A stretch of DNA of 64,000 nucleotides. Origin: Eubacteriaceae bacterium. Lineage in GTDB: Bacteria; Bacillota; Clostridia; Eubacteriales; Anaerofustaceae. The notes beneath the pieces are model-generated. The model was not told where the DNA came from. It was given only the letters and a program-made list of their open reading frames with translations, and did not search any database. Within the stretch, counting starts at the first letter, position 1. The number at the start of each line of letters is the position of its first letter. This document shows positions 54,518 to 62,959 of the stretch, in pieces. Position numbers and translations under genes: made by a program. Location: positions 62,001-126,000 of the forward strand of contig JAFZLL010000032.1 in NCBI GenBank assembly GCA_017551505.1. Reading direction: 5' to 3'.

Positions 54518-54549
54518 AAAAAACCGAGGCTGTATGTCATCGGAGCCTC
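54518..54549 (-). terminator. Terminator of the M20 amidohydrolase gene
   Basis: On the minus strand GAGGCT pairs with AGCCTC (54544-54549 and 54526-54531) with a 12-base loop and is followed by six T. It lies about 75 bases after the stop. Confidence 0.8.
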
Positions 54550-54622
54550 TGGAAAATCGCTATGTTTTTGCTGTCTGATGAACTGATGCAGGATGTACGC
54601 TTAGAACGCGTTTTGAGGCAGT

Positions 54623-55792
54623 TCATTCGGCGTATTCCAGGTACTCTGCGATGTATTCAGTTGCAAAGCGGGCGGCTATATCCATACAAGCTTCGTCAAC
54701 CATCATCGTCGGGCTGTGCAATGCAGCTGTATTTCCTTCCAGTGCGGCCCCTATGTTTACGGCCGCTCCCGGTACCTTTTCCTGAATATATGCGAAGTCG
54801 TCTCCGAAAAGCCCCGGTGGAGTGAGATCTATCTTATCCTTTCCCCAAATACGTTCTATGACCGAAAGGGCCCTTTTCACTGAATCTTCATCGTTTATCA
54901 TAGGGATACCGTGCGAACTATAGGAAGTTTCAGCTGCCCCTCCCGCAGAGGCCGCGATGTTTTTCGATTTTTTTGAGATGAGTTCCGGGATCACCTCATC
55001 GAACCTGCTGTCATAATAACGTGCGTTGAAAATGATCTCGCAGGACTGCGGAATTATGTTGTTCTTAGTGCCTCCTGCAACCACGGTGGGGGAGATGACG
55101 GCGAAATCTTCCCTGGCTATCTCATAGGCAGTGATTTCCGAGACGGCTTCTATGATTCGGGCGGCTATCGGAATGGGGTTTACGGCATTCTGCGGGAACG
55201 CAGAGTGTCCGCCTCTGCCTTGGACCACAACCTTGCTCACAGCGGTCTTAGCGCTCCTTACCCCGTAATTTGTCGCGAAAAAACCTGTAGGGTGAGTCAC
55301 ATCAACGTGAAGCATAAGCGAGTTGTCAGCATCATCGATCAGCCCGGATTCCAATACATGCTTCGCTCCGCTGCCTGTCTCTTCTGCCTCCTGGAAAACC
55401 ACTTTGGCTGTACCGTGCAGCCTGCTTCGTAAGTCATTCAATACTTTGGCTACGGTAATGCCGATAGCTGCGTGTGCATCATGACCGCAGGCGTGCATGG
55501 CTCCGGGGACTTCGGAAGAAAACGGCAGGCCTGTTGCTTCCGTCACTGGGAGAGCGTCGATGTCGCTCCTTAACAGGATGGTCTTACCCGGATATTCTCC
55601 CCGGATCACCGCGACTACGCTCCTGCCTGGAGGGACCAGTTCGAAAGGTATCCCTGCTTTGCCGAGCTCTTCCTGGATATAGGCCGAGGTTCCGTACTCA
55701 TTGCCGGAAAGCTCGGGGTGGGAATGGATATGGCGCCGTTCGGCTATCATCGCCTCATGGTATTTCTCGATATTATTTTTGATATGATCCAT
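54623..55792 (-). CDS. M20 family amidohydrolase (N-acyl amino acid or IAA-amino acid type)
   Basis: 389 residues. RRHIHSHPELSG starts the fold. GAMHACGHDAHAAIG includes Cys102 and the metal ligands, FQEAEETGSGA the catalytic Glu, and a later GGHSAFPQNAVNPI belongs to the dimer domain. Family members remove acyl groups from amino acids with two metal ions. The substrate could be an N-acyl amino acid or a peptide fragment. It is divergent from the DUF362 gene. Confidence 0.92.
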   Translation of the reverse strand: MDHIKNNIEKYHEAMIAERRHIHSHPELSGNEYGTSAYIQEELGKAGIPFELVPPGRSVVAVIRGEYPGKTILLRSDIDALPVTEATGLPFSSEVPGAMHACGHDAHAAIGITVAKVLNDLRSRLHGTAKVVFQEAEETGSGAKHVLESGLIDDADNSLMLHVDVTHPTGFFATNYGVRSAKTAVSKVVVQGRGGHSAFPQNAVNPIPIAARIIEAVSEITAYEIAREDFAVISPTVVAGGTKNNIIPQSCEIIFNARYYDSRFDEVIPELISKKSKNIAASAGGAAETSYSSHGIPMINDEDSVKRALSVIERIWGKDKIDLTPPGLFGDDFAYIQEKVPGAAVNIGAALEGNTAALHSPTMMVDEACMDIAARFATEYIAEYLEYAE

Positions 55793-55938
55793 ATGCTGTC
55801 ACCTTTCCGGATCCGGATGCGGTCATCCGCATGGGCTTTTCCGTATAGCTTTGAAAATCCAGTGATGTGTATATAATATATAATTATGTATAATAGCATA
55901 ATAAGAATAATAAAACTTTTTTTAAAAGGGGGTTCAAC

Positions 55939-56937
55939 ATGGATAAAAAGGCAGTACCCGGAACAGGAGGGGAGAAATACATCCCGATTAGCGAAAGGCA
56001 CGGCAACGAATCCATCGTCTATTTTACGAGGGATCTATCCGCTGCGGGGCTTATAAAGGCTTATGAGAAGGTAAACGGGGATATATGCGGCAAGGTGGCA
56101 GTAAAGCTGCACACCGGCGAGCCCCAGGGCCCGAATATCCTGCCGAGGGAATGGGTCAGGGAGTTTTTTGAAAAAGAGATAAAAGACGGCGCCATCGTAG
56201 AGACCAACACATACTACCAAGGCGGACGCTATACGACAGAGGCTCACAGAAAGACCATAGAGGCCAACGGATGGACTTTTGCACCGGTCGATATCATGGA
56301 TGAATTCGGCACAGCGGACCTGCCTGTCGAAGGAGGCAAGTGGTTCGACCATATGACCGTAGGCAAAGGACTTCTTGATTACGATTCACTTATCGCACTT
56401 ACCCATTTCAAAGGCCACACCCAGGGAGGTTTCGGCGGATCCAACAAAAATCTTGGCATCGGGTGCGCGGACGGCAGGATCGGCAAGAAAATGGTCCACA
56501 CCACTCCCGGGCAGCCAAATATGTGGGATATCAAAACTGAAGAGTTTATGGAGAGGATGACAGAGTCGACCAAAGCGACCATCGATCACTTCGGAAGGAA
56601 TGTCACTTACGTCAATACTTTAAGGAACATGTCCGTTTCCTGTGACTGTGAAGGCGTGAATGCTGCTCCCGTCGTCACCCCAAACATAGGTATCATCGCA
56701 TCAACGGATATCCTTGCTGCAGATCAGGCTTCCGTCGACCTTGTTTACGCTCTTACGGAAAAAGATCACCATGATCTCGTAGAACGCATCGAGACGCGCC
56801 ACGGACTCAGACAGCTCACCTATATGAAGGAGCTCGGAATGGGCAACGACAGATACGTCATGATCGATCTGGACAACGGAGGGACCGTCATCACCCCCGA
56901 GGAAGCCGTCAAGGATGTAGTTCCGTTCAATCTGTAA
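55939..56937 (+). CDS. DUF362-domain protein
   Basis: 332 residues with AAAAGGGGG upstream. KVAVKLHTGEPQGPNILPREWVREFF opens the DUF362 fold, and ALTHFKGHTQGGFGGSNKNLGIGCADGRIGK is its signature block. The two 4Fe-4S ferredoxin clusters often fused to DUF362 are absent; only scattered Cys are seen (CDCEG). The function is unknown. Several TATAAT boxes at 55872-55894 offer overlapping promoters for this gene and the divergent amidohydrolase. Confidence 0.88.
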   Translation: MDKKAVPGTGGEKYIPISERHGNESIVYFTRDLSAAGLIKAYEKVNGDICGKVAVKLHTGEPQGPNILPREWVREFFEKEIKDGAIVETNTYYQGGRYTTEAHRKTIEANGWTFAPVDIMDEFGTADLPVEGGKWFDHMTVGKGLLDYDSLIALTHFKGHTQGGFGGSNKNLGIGCADGRIGKKMVHTTPGQPNMWDIKTEEFMERMTESTKATIDHFGRNVTYVNTLRNMSVSCDCEGVNAAPVVTPNIGIIASTDILAADQASVDLVYALTEKDHHDLVERIETRHGLRQLTYMKELGMGNDRYVMIDLDNGGTVITPEEAVKDVVPFNL

Positions 56938-56971
56938 AAACAGACTGTGTGCAACCTGAATGGATCAGAAT

Positions 56972-56999
56972 AACAGCGCTGGCATGCCGGCGCTGTTTT
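56972..56999 (+). terminator. Terminator of the DUF362 gene
   Basis: AACAGCGC (56972-56979) pairs with GCGCTGTT (56990-56997), with TTTT at the end. Confidence 0.8.
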
Positions 57000-57071
57000 C
57001 GTGTTTTAATAATTTGATTATTGTTTTAAGGCACAGGACAAATAATTGAGCCTCTGTCGCTGCTTCCCTGT

Positions 57072-57779
57072 TCAGTAGAGTATCCCGGTCTTGCCAAGCT
57101 TTGCAAGGCGTACCACTGTATTCCCCCTCATCGGTGTATCCTCGCCTGTGATGGTCCCCGAAATGATCCCGCGTGTGAGTTCTATCTGTGTATCTATTAT
57201 GGAAGGATCCAGCGGGCATTCGCCGTGCGCGCAATAGACGCTGCTGAATGCACCGGCATCCCTGAAGCCTCTCAGATAATTCAGCGTGTCAAGGTAGTCA
57301 TTGATATTGCGGCCTTCACCGAACATGTAAACTGGGCCGCAGGACACTGTATCCCCTGGAAAAATCAGCTTGTTTTCTTCGTCAAGCAGTGCTATTGAAC
57401 CCGGAGTATGTCCCGGTATGAACAGCGTTCTGAGCTTGCGCCCGCCGAGGTCGAATACATCCCCGGCATTGACTTCATTGAGCGTGACACTTTTATATTC
57501 CGGCCTCGCCTTTACGCTTTCAAGATCATTGGCATGGATAAATGCCTCGCTGAAGGCCTGCAGATTCCCTGTATGGTCTCCGTCGCTGTGTGTGAGCACG
57601 ACCGTCACCGGCTTATCTGTGATTCCTGCGATAATGCTCCGGATATCCGTCTGCATCGCTCCGGTGTCGATGAGAAGGGCTTTTTCATCTCCCACAACGA
57701 GGAAAGCTCTCACCATCTGCTGGTCTATCGCAAATATACCGTCTCCGTATGCTACTGTCGTAGTTGTCAGTTCTCTCAT
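57072..57779 (-). CDS. MBL-fold protein with HxDxDH variant motif
   Basis: 235 residues. LLIDTGAMQTDIRSII and VVLTHSDGDHTGNLQ are the MBL start, but the second metal His is Asp (His64, Asp66, Asp68, His69). IPGHTPGSIALLDEENKLIFPGDTVSCG and the C-terminal HGE complete the fold. It is a paralogue of the 28.0-kb protein, whose motif is the normal HAHGDH. The HxDxDH form changes the first metal site, so substrate or metal may differ. The site is GGAGGGATC. Confidence 0.87.
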   Translation of the reverse strand: MRELTTTTVAYGDGIFAIDQQMVRAFLVVGDEKALLIDTGAMQTDIRSIIAGITDKPVTVVLTHSDGDHTGNLQAFSEAFIHANDLESVKARPEYKSVTLNEVNAGDVFDLGGRKLRTLFIPGHTPGSIALLDEENKLIFPGDTVSCGPVYMFGEGRNINDYLDTLNYLRGFRDAGAFSSVYCAHGECPLDPSIIDTQIELTRGIISGTITGEDTPMRGNTVVRLAKLGKTGILY

Positions 57780-57862
57780 GATCCCTCCTGTGTTTTATCT
57801 GCTTTGATTGTATCATTTAACATTTGTTTTTTCTATTGCCCGATGGAAGACACGTCCTCCAA

Positions 57863-58402
57863 TCAGTCAGTGATGAGACGAAAGCCTTTAACTGGGGCGT
57901 TATCCGTCACGACACCTTCCAGCTTCAGCAGCATGAGCTTTCTTTCGATGCCTCCGCCATAGCCGGTTAGGCTGCCGTCTGAGCCTATAACGCGGTGGCA
58001 GGGTACGATAAGTGAAACGGGGTTGCGTCCGACTGCACCGCCCACAGCCTGAGCCGACATCTTCCTTATCCCGCGCTCATGCGCAATGATATCCGCTATT
58101 TCGCCGTAGCTCATCGTCCGCCCGAAAGGAATCTTAAGCAATATACTCCACACGGCCAGCTGGAAGGATGAGCCAGTGAGCGACAGGGGTGGGACAAAGC
58201 CTGGATCAATGCCCGTAAAGTATATATCCAGCCAGTGTGAAGTCTTTCCAAATACGGGAAGGTCGTCTTTCTCATTTCCGTCCTTCTTGATAGGCGGACC
58301 GTTGTGGTCTCGTCCGAGGAACCGAAGCCCTGTCAGGGCTTTTCCGTCGGAAATGAGCTCTATAACGCCTAAAGGCGATTCATAATATGCGATAGAGTAC
58401 AT
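57863..58402 (-). CDS. ogt: Methylated-DNA--protein-cysteine methyltransferase (Ogt/AGT)
   Basis: 179 residues. SLIVPCHRVIGSDGSLTGYGGG holds the acceptor Cys135 (PCHRV). The winged helix with IPFGRTMSYGEIADII and the arginine-finger region RNPV precede it. It takes the alkyl group from O6-alkylguanine in DNA in a suicide reaction. No Ada regulatory domain is fused. Confidence 0.95.
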   Translation of the reverse strand: MYSIAYYESPLGVIELISDGKALTGLRFLGRDHNGPPIKKDGNEKDDLPVFGKTSHWLDIYFTGIDPGFVPPLSLTGSSFQLAVWSILLKIPFGRTMSYGEIADIIAHERGIRKMSAQAVGGAVGRNPVSLIVPCHRVIGSDGSLTGYGGGIERKLMLLKLEGVVTDNAPVKGFRLITD

Positions 58403-58887
58403 GGTTTTCTCCGTAAGGGTCAGTGTCGCCGTTTTATCAAGCAGAGTGTCATGGTACCGGAGACTAAGGGCTTGTAACCAAGTTTACGGGAATAATGCCG
58501 CTTAAGCTGCGGGAATGTCAAGCTTATTGCTTCATATAGAATACACCAGATCTTACGGATCCGGCTGTGGTTTCACTGGTTTTTTCGACCAGCGCATGGA
58601 CGTTTTCATTGAAGATCTTCCTTATTGTTAATTATTAAGCTGATGTGGCTGTGATCTGTCAGTTTTGCAGGAGCTTATTGAAATGCGTTTCCGAGGTCTG
58701 ACGGCGATGTTATTTTGAATATATGTCATATATATGTATCATTACGCACAAATATGCAGATTTCATACAATCGTCTGCTGTTTACAAAATCATACGTTCC
58801 CTGAAGCAAATAAAGTTTAAACGCACAGAATGAAAAAAAAGGTTAACAAAAATAGATGATTTATTTGGAAAAAAGAGATTAAAAAGG
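58403..58887. other. Long AT-rich gap without a gene
   Basis: Together with the promoter and leader this leaves about 575 bases between ogt and oppB. The first half is mixed and the second very AT-rich. I see no gene, repeat or convincing RNA motif. It likely supports regulation of the peptide transporter. Confidence 0.4.
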
Positions 58888-58916
58888 TTGCAAAGGGATA
58901 TATGGGCGTGTATAAT
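58888..58916 (+). promoter_or_regulatory. Promoter of the opp operon
   Basis: TTGCAA (58888-58893), 17-base spacer and a perfect TATAAT (58911-58916). The leader is about 55-60 bases, to the ATG at 58978. Confidence 0.7.
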
Positions 58917-58977
58917 CTCACTTAATATAATTATATTTATTATTCCTGTCCGGAAACTATATAGAAAGGGGAAAAAG

Positions 58978-59901
58978 ATGTTCAAGTATATAGTAAAAAG
59001 ACTGGCTATCGGCTTTTTGACAATACTTATCCTGGCTACTATTACTTTCTTCGGGGTAAGAGCGATGCCTGGCGATCCTTTCGCCCAGGACAACAAAGTC
59101 ATAACCCCCGAAGCCTACGAGGCAATGAAGGCCAAGTACAATCTGGATAAGCCTGTCAGTCAACAGTACATCACTTTCCTTATTAATGCCGCAAAGGGTG
59201 ATTACGGAGAATCTATCTCCAAGAAAGGCCTCTTGGTTTCTGATATCATCGCGAAACGCACACCGGTATCCTTCCGTATGGGCGTCATGGCCTTTGTGGT
59301 GTCGATGGTCATCGGTCTTGCTCTTGGGATCTTCTCGGCCCTTTCGAAGAAACGCTGGGTCAACAGTCTCATAACGCTGATGACGACTTTGGGAGTGTCT
59401 ATCCCGGGCTATCTGTTCGCGATAGGATGCATGGTCCTCTTCGCCGTCAAACTTGGCTGGGTCAAAGTCGTAGGACTGAAGGAGCCCTCACAGTATATAC
59501 TGCCTGTGTTTGCCCTTTCCCTCGGACCCATATCGTCGATCACCAGGCTTTCCCGTTCCAGCCTGAGGGATGTCATGGGTCAGGATTATATCACTCTTGC
59601 CCGTTCCAAAGGCACTAAGGAAACGATGGTTATCATCAAACACGGATTGAAGAACGCACTGCTTCCTGTCATTACCTACGCCGGACCGATGTTCTCCGGT
59701 CTGGTCACAGGCTCGCTGGTCATTGAGTCGCTGTTCTCCATACCTGGCATCGGGGCTGAATTCACCAGCTCAATCACCAACCGCGACTATACTCTGGTCA
59801 TGGGATTGACGATCTTCCTGGGGACCCTCGTCGTCGTCATGACTCTGGTAAGTGATATAGCTGCAGCCATCGCGGATCCGCGGATCAAACTGGATAAATA
59901 A
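58978..59901 (+). CDS. oppB: Oligopeptide ABC transporter permease OppB
   Basis: 307 residues from ATG 58978 (AGAAAGGGG upstream). The frame to 58888 would overlap the promoter. MFKYIVKRLAIGFLTILILAT is the usual first helix, then GDPFA, six membrane helices and the EAA loop (DYITLARSKGTKETMVIIKHGLKNALLPVI). It forms the channel with OppC. First gene of oppBCDF-oppA. Confidence 0.94.
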   Translation: MFKYIVKRLAIGFLTILILATITFFGVRAMPGDPFAQDNKVITPEAYEAMKAKYNLDKPVSQQYITFLINAAKGDYGESISKKGLLVSDIIAKRTPVSFRMGVMAFVVSMVIGLALGIFSALSKKRWVNSLITLMTTLGVSIPGYLFAIGCMVLFAVKLGWVKVVGLKEPSQYILPVFALSLGPISSITRLSRSSLRDVMGQDYITLARSKGTKETMVIIKHGLKNALLPVITYAGPMFSGLVTGSLVIESLFSIPGIGAEFTSSITNRDYTLVMGLTIFLGTLVVVMTLVSDIAAAIADPRIKLDK

Positions 59902-59916
59902 ACAGAGGAGGGGGAA

Positions 59917-60849
59917 ATGAGCACAATTACGCAAACACAGAAGCCCGACGACTCATTGTTCGTTACGCTTCCCGATTCTGAGAAAAACTCTGAATTCATC
60001 GCGATGTCCTCGAAGACTTTCTTCCAGGACACCTGGGGCCGTTTCAAACAGAATAAGCTGGCCCTTTTCGGATTGATCTTTGTTGCACTAATGATCATCG
60101 CAGCCATAGTGGTCCCGATAGTCTCACCCTATGGCTACGAATCGCAGGATATGGCCAACCGCAACGCTCTGCCGAGCCTGGAGCATCCGTTCGGTACCGA
60201 TAAGCTGGGGCGCGATATCTTAGTGCGCATCATGTTCGGTGCCCGCATATCTTTGGCTATAGGTTTCTCCACTGCGGCCATAAACCTGGTCATCGGCATA
60301 GTCTACGGAGGGATCGCCGGTTATGTCGGCGGGAACCTCGATATGATCATGATGCGTGTCATTGACGTCATCTATGCGGTTCCAAGCCTTCTTTATGTCA
60401 TCCTGATATTGATGGTCTTCGGAAACTCTGTAGGCTCTATGATGCTGGCAATCTGCCTGACATCATGGATAGGGATGGCCCGTCAGGTCCGCACACAGGT
60501 CATGAGCCTTAAGGAAATGGAATTCTCTTTAGCTGCCCAGGTCATTGGCGCAAGCAATTCCAGGATACTTTTTAAACACCTTATAGTCAACGCACTCGGA
60601 CCGATCATCGTATCCCTGACGATGATGGTTCCCGGAGCGATTTTTACTGAATCATTCCTGAGCTTCGTCGGCATCGGTCTCGACCCGTCGATCCCCTCAT
60701 GGGGAAAGCTGGCAAACGACTGCCGTTCGCTGATCTTCAACCACCCGGTCCAGATCATTTGGCCTGTATCTGCGATCGCTCTTACGATGCTCTCATTGAA
60801 CTTCATCGGAGACGGCATCGGCGAAGCCCTGCAGGTAAAGCGGAGGTAG
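59917..60849 (+). CDS. oppC: Oligopeptide ABC transporter permease OppC
   Basis: 310 residues. After a cytoplasmic N-terminus come WGRFKQNKLALFGLIFVALMI (first helix), HPFGTDKLGRDILVRIMFGARISL (the OppC signature) and the EAA loop with AAQVIGASNSRILFKHL. Fifteen bases after oppB. Confidence 0.94.
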   Translation: MSTITQTQKPDDSLFVTLPDSEKNSEFIAMSSKTFFQDTWGRFKQNKLALFGLIFVALMIIAAIVVPIVSPYGYESQDMANRNALPSLEHPFGTDKLGRDILVRIMFGARISLAIGFSTAAINLVIGIVYGGIAGYVGGNLDMIMMRVIDVIYAVPSLLYVILILMVFGNSVGSMMLAICLTSWIGMARQVRTQVMSLKEMEFSLAAQVIGASNSRILFKHLIVNALGPIIVSLTMMVPGAIFTESFLSFVGIGLDPSIPSWGKLANDCRSLIFNHPVQIIWPVSAIALTMLSLNFIGDGIGEALQVKRR

Positions 60850-60853
60850 TATT

Positions 60854-61858
60854 ATGGCATTAGTAGAAATCAGGGATCTTTACACGGAGTTTAAAACAGA
60901 CCAGGGCATCGTCAAGGCGGTGCGCGGTGTGTCATTGGACGTTAACCAGGGAGAAGCTCTGGGGATAGTCGGCGAATCAGGTTCCGGCAAATCACAGACC
61001 ATGTACTCTCTGATCGGACTGCTTGCCGATAACGGTTACGTGGCAGGAGGTACCTTTAAGTTCGATGGTGAGGATATCACGCCTTCCTCATTCCCGAATG
61101 AAAGAGCATATGTTGAAGCGATGCGCAAGCTCAGAGGCGATAAGATGGCCATGATCTTCCAGGATCCAATGACTTTCCTGAACCCTGTGTTGAAGATCGG
61201 CACGCAGCTTGTGGAACCGCTGCTGAACCATACCGACATGACCAAAGCCCAGGCAAGGGAAAGAGCTCTTGAACTGATGAGGCTGGTAGGCATTCCTGAA
61301 GCTGAAAAGCGTATCGAACAGTACCCATTCGAATTCTCCGGAGGAATGAGGCAGCGTATCGTTATTGCCATCGCGCTTGCCAATAACCCGAAGCTCGTTA
61401 TAGCCGACGAACCGACCACGGCCCTGGACGTCACCATCCAGGCCCAGGTGCTCGAGCTTATAGACGAACTTAAAAAGAATACCAATTCTGCGATTATAAT
61501 GATAACGCACGACCTCGGAGTCGTGGCTAAGCTCTGCGACCGCATCGCCATCATGTACGGCGGAGAGATCGTAGAGATAGGCACCGACAAGGAGATATTC
61601 TATGAACCGAAGCATCCCTATACCATGGGATTGATCAACTGCATCTCCAATCCGGAAGATGACAGTAAGGAAGACCTCAAGCCTATTCCCGGATCTCCTC
61701 CCGACCTGCTGGATCCCCCGAAAGGCTGTCCCTTTGTCGAACGCTGCGAGAAGGCGATGAGGGTATGCAAGGATTTCCCGCCTGAGGTTACAACATTCAG
61801 CAAAACACACCAGTGCTCATGCTGGCTGACGGATGAGAGGGCGAAGTACAATGAGTGA
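60854..61858 (+). CDS. oppD: Oligopeptide ABC transporter ATPase OppD
   Basis: 334 residues. Walker A GESGSGKSQT, signature FSGGMRQRIVIAIAL, Walker B LVIADEPTTALD. The C-terminus has the oligopeptide-specific GCPFVERCEKAMRVC and CSCW cysteines, probably a 4Fe-4S site. Four bases after oppC. Confidence 0.95.
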   Translation: MALVEIRDLYTEFKTDQGIVKAVRGVSLDVNQGEALGIVGESGSGKSQTMYSLIGLLADNGYVAGGTFKFDGEDITPSSFPNERAYVEAMRKLRGDKMAMIFQDPMTFLNPVLKIGTQLVEPLLNHTDMTKAQARERALELMRLVGIPEAEKRIEQYPFEFSGGMRQRIVIAIALANNPKLVIADEPTTALDVTIQAQVLELIDELKKNTNSAIIMITHDLGVVAKLCDRIAIMYGGEIVEIGTDKEIFYEPKHPYTMGLINCISNPEDDSKEDLKPIPGSPPDLLDPPKGCPFVERCEKAMRVCKDFPPEVTTFSKTHQCSCWLTDERAKYNE

Positions 61859-62828
61859 GAATGTAATTCTACAGGTTAATAACCTTAAGACATATTTTGA
61901 CGTAACAAAAGGACTCTTTGCCCCGAAACAGATAGTCAAAGCCGTTGACGATGTGACTTTCGACGTAAAGGAAGGAGAGACCTTCGGGCTGGTCGGCGAA
62001 TCCGGATGCGGTAAGACGACGCTCGGACGTACAATCGTTAAACTGTACGAGCCGGCTGGCGGCAGTATCACCTTCGAAGGCAAGGACGTTTCAAAAATCA
62101 AGGGAGCGGATCTTAAGGCCTTCCGAAAGGATATGCAGATGATCTTCCAGGATCCGTACGCATCCCTGAACCCGAGGATGACTGTCGGCGAGATCATCAA
62201 GGAACCCATGATCATCCATAACATTTACGATACTGATGAACAAAGGGAAGAAAGAGCAGTAGAACTGCTGAAAATAGTCGGACTGAAGCCTGACCACATA
62301 AGACGTTATCCTGCGGAATTCTCGGGCGGACAGAGGCAGCGCATCGGAATCGCGAGAAGCCTTGCAGTCAATCCGAAGTTCATCGTCTGTGACGAACCTA
62401 TCTCCGCTCTGGATGCGTCCATACAGGCCCAGGTCGTCAACCTGCTCAAAACCATACAGAAGGAGATGAACATCTCTTACCTGTTCATAGCCCATGACCT
62501 GTCGATGGTCAAGTACATCTCCGACAGGATCGGGGTCATGTATCTTGGGCATATCGTGGAGCTCGGACCGTCCAATGACGTTTACCACCGTCCGCTCCAT
62601 CCCTATACCAGCGCGCTGCTTTCGGCTATTCCTATCCCTGACCCGGATCAGGCAAAAGCAAGGAACAGGATCGTGCTGGAAGGAGAAGTTCCGAGTCCCA
62701 TCAATCCGCCTGCAGGCTGCCCGTTCTGCACCCGCTGTCCGAAAGCGACAGAACGCTGCCATACCGAAAGACCCCAGCCGATAGAGGTCGGAACGCGCAC
62801 GGTGTCCTGCCATCTTTACGAAAAATAA
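61851..62828 (+). CDS. oppF: Oligopeptide ABC transporter ATPase OppF
   Basis: 325 residues from ATG 61851, overlapping the oppD stop by eight bases. A start at 61833 is possible in frame but lies deeper in oppD. Walker A GESGCGKTTLGR, signature FSGGQRQRIGIARSL, Walker B FIVCDEPISALD, and the C-terminal GCPFCTRCPKATERC cluster. Confidence 0.95.
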   Translation: MSENVILQVNNLKTYFDVTKGLFAPKQIVKAVDDVTFDVKEGETFGLVGESGCGKTTLGRTIVKLYEPAGGSITFEGKDVSKIKGADLKAFRKDMQMIFQDPYASLNPRMTVGEIIKEPMIIHNIYDTDEQREERAVELLKIVGLKPDHIRRYPAEFSGGQRQRIGIARSLAVNPKFIVCDEPISALDASIQAQVVNLLKTIQKEMNISYLFIAHDLSMVKYISDRIGVMYLGHIVELGPSNDVYHRPLHPYTSALLSAIPIPDPDQAKARNRIVLEGEVPSPINPPAGCPFCTRCPKATERCHTERPQPIEVGTRTVSCHLYEK

Positions 62829-62959
62829 AAAAATGCACCATCAGCGGAGCCGTCCATGACAATCAATAAGGGCCCGCAAGCTATCGATATACCGCAGTCC
62901 CAAGTACCATATCATCGGGGGAACTGTTGTATAAATAAAAAATCCTAAATGGAGGGGAA

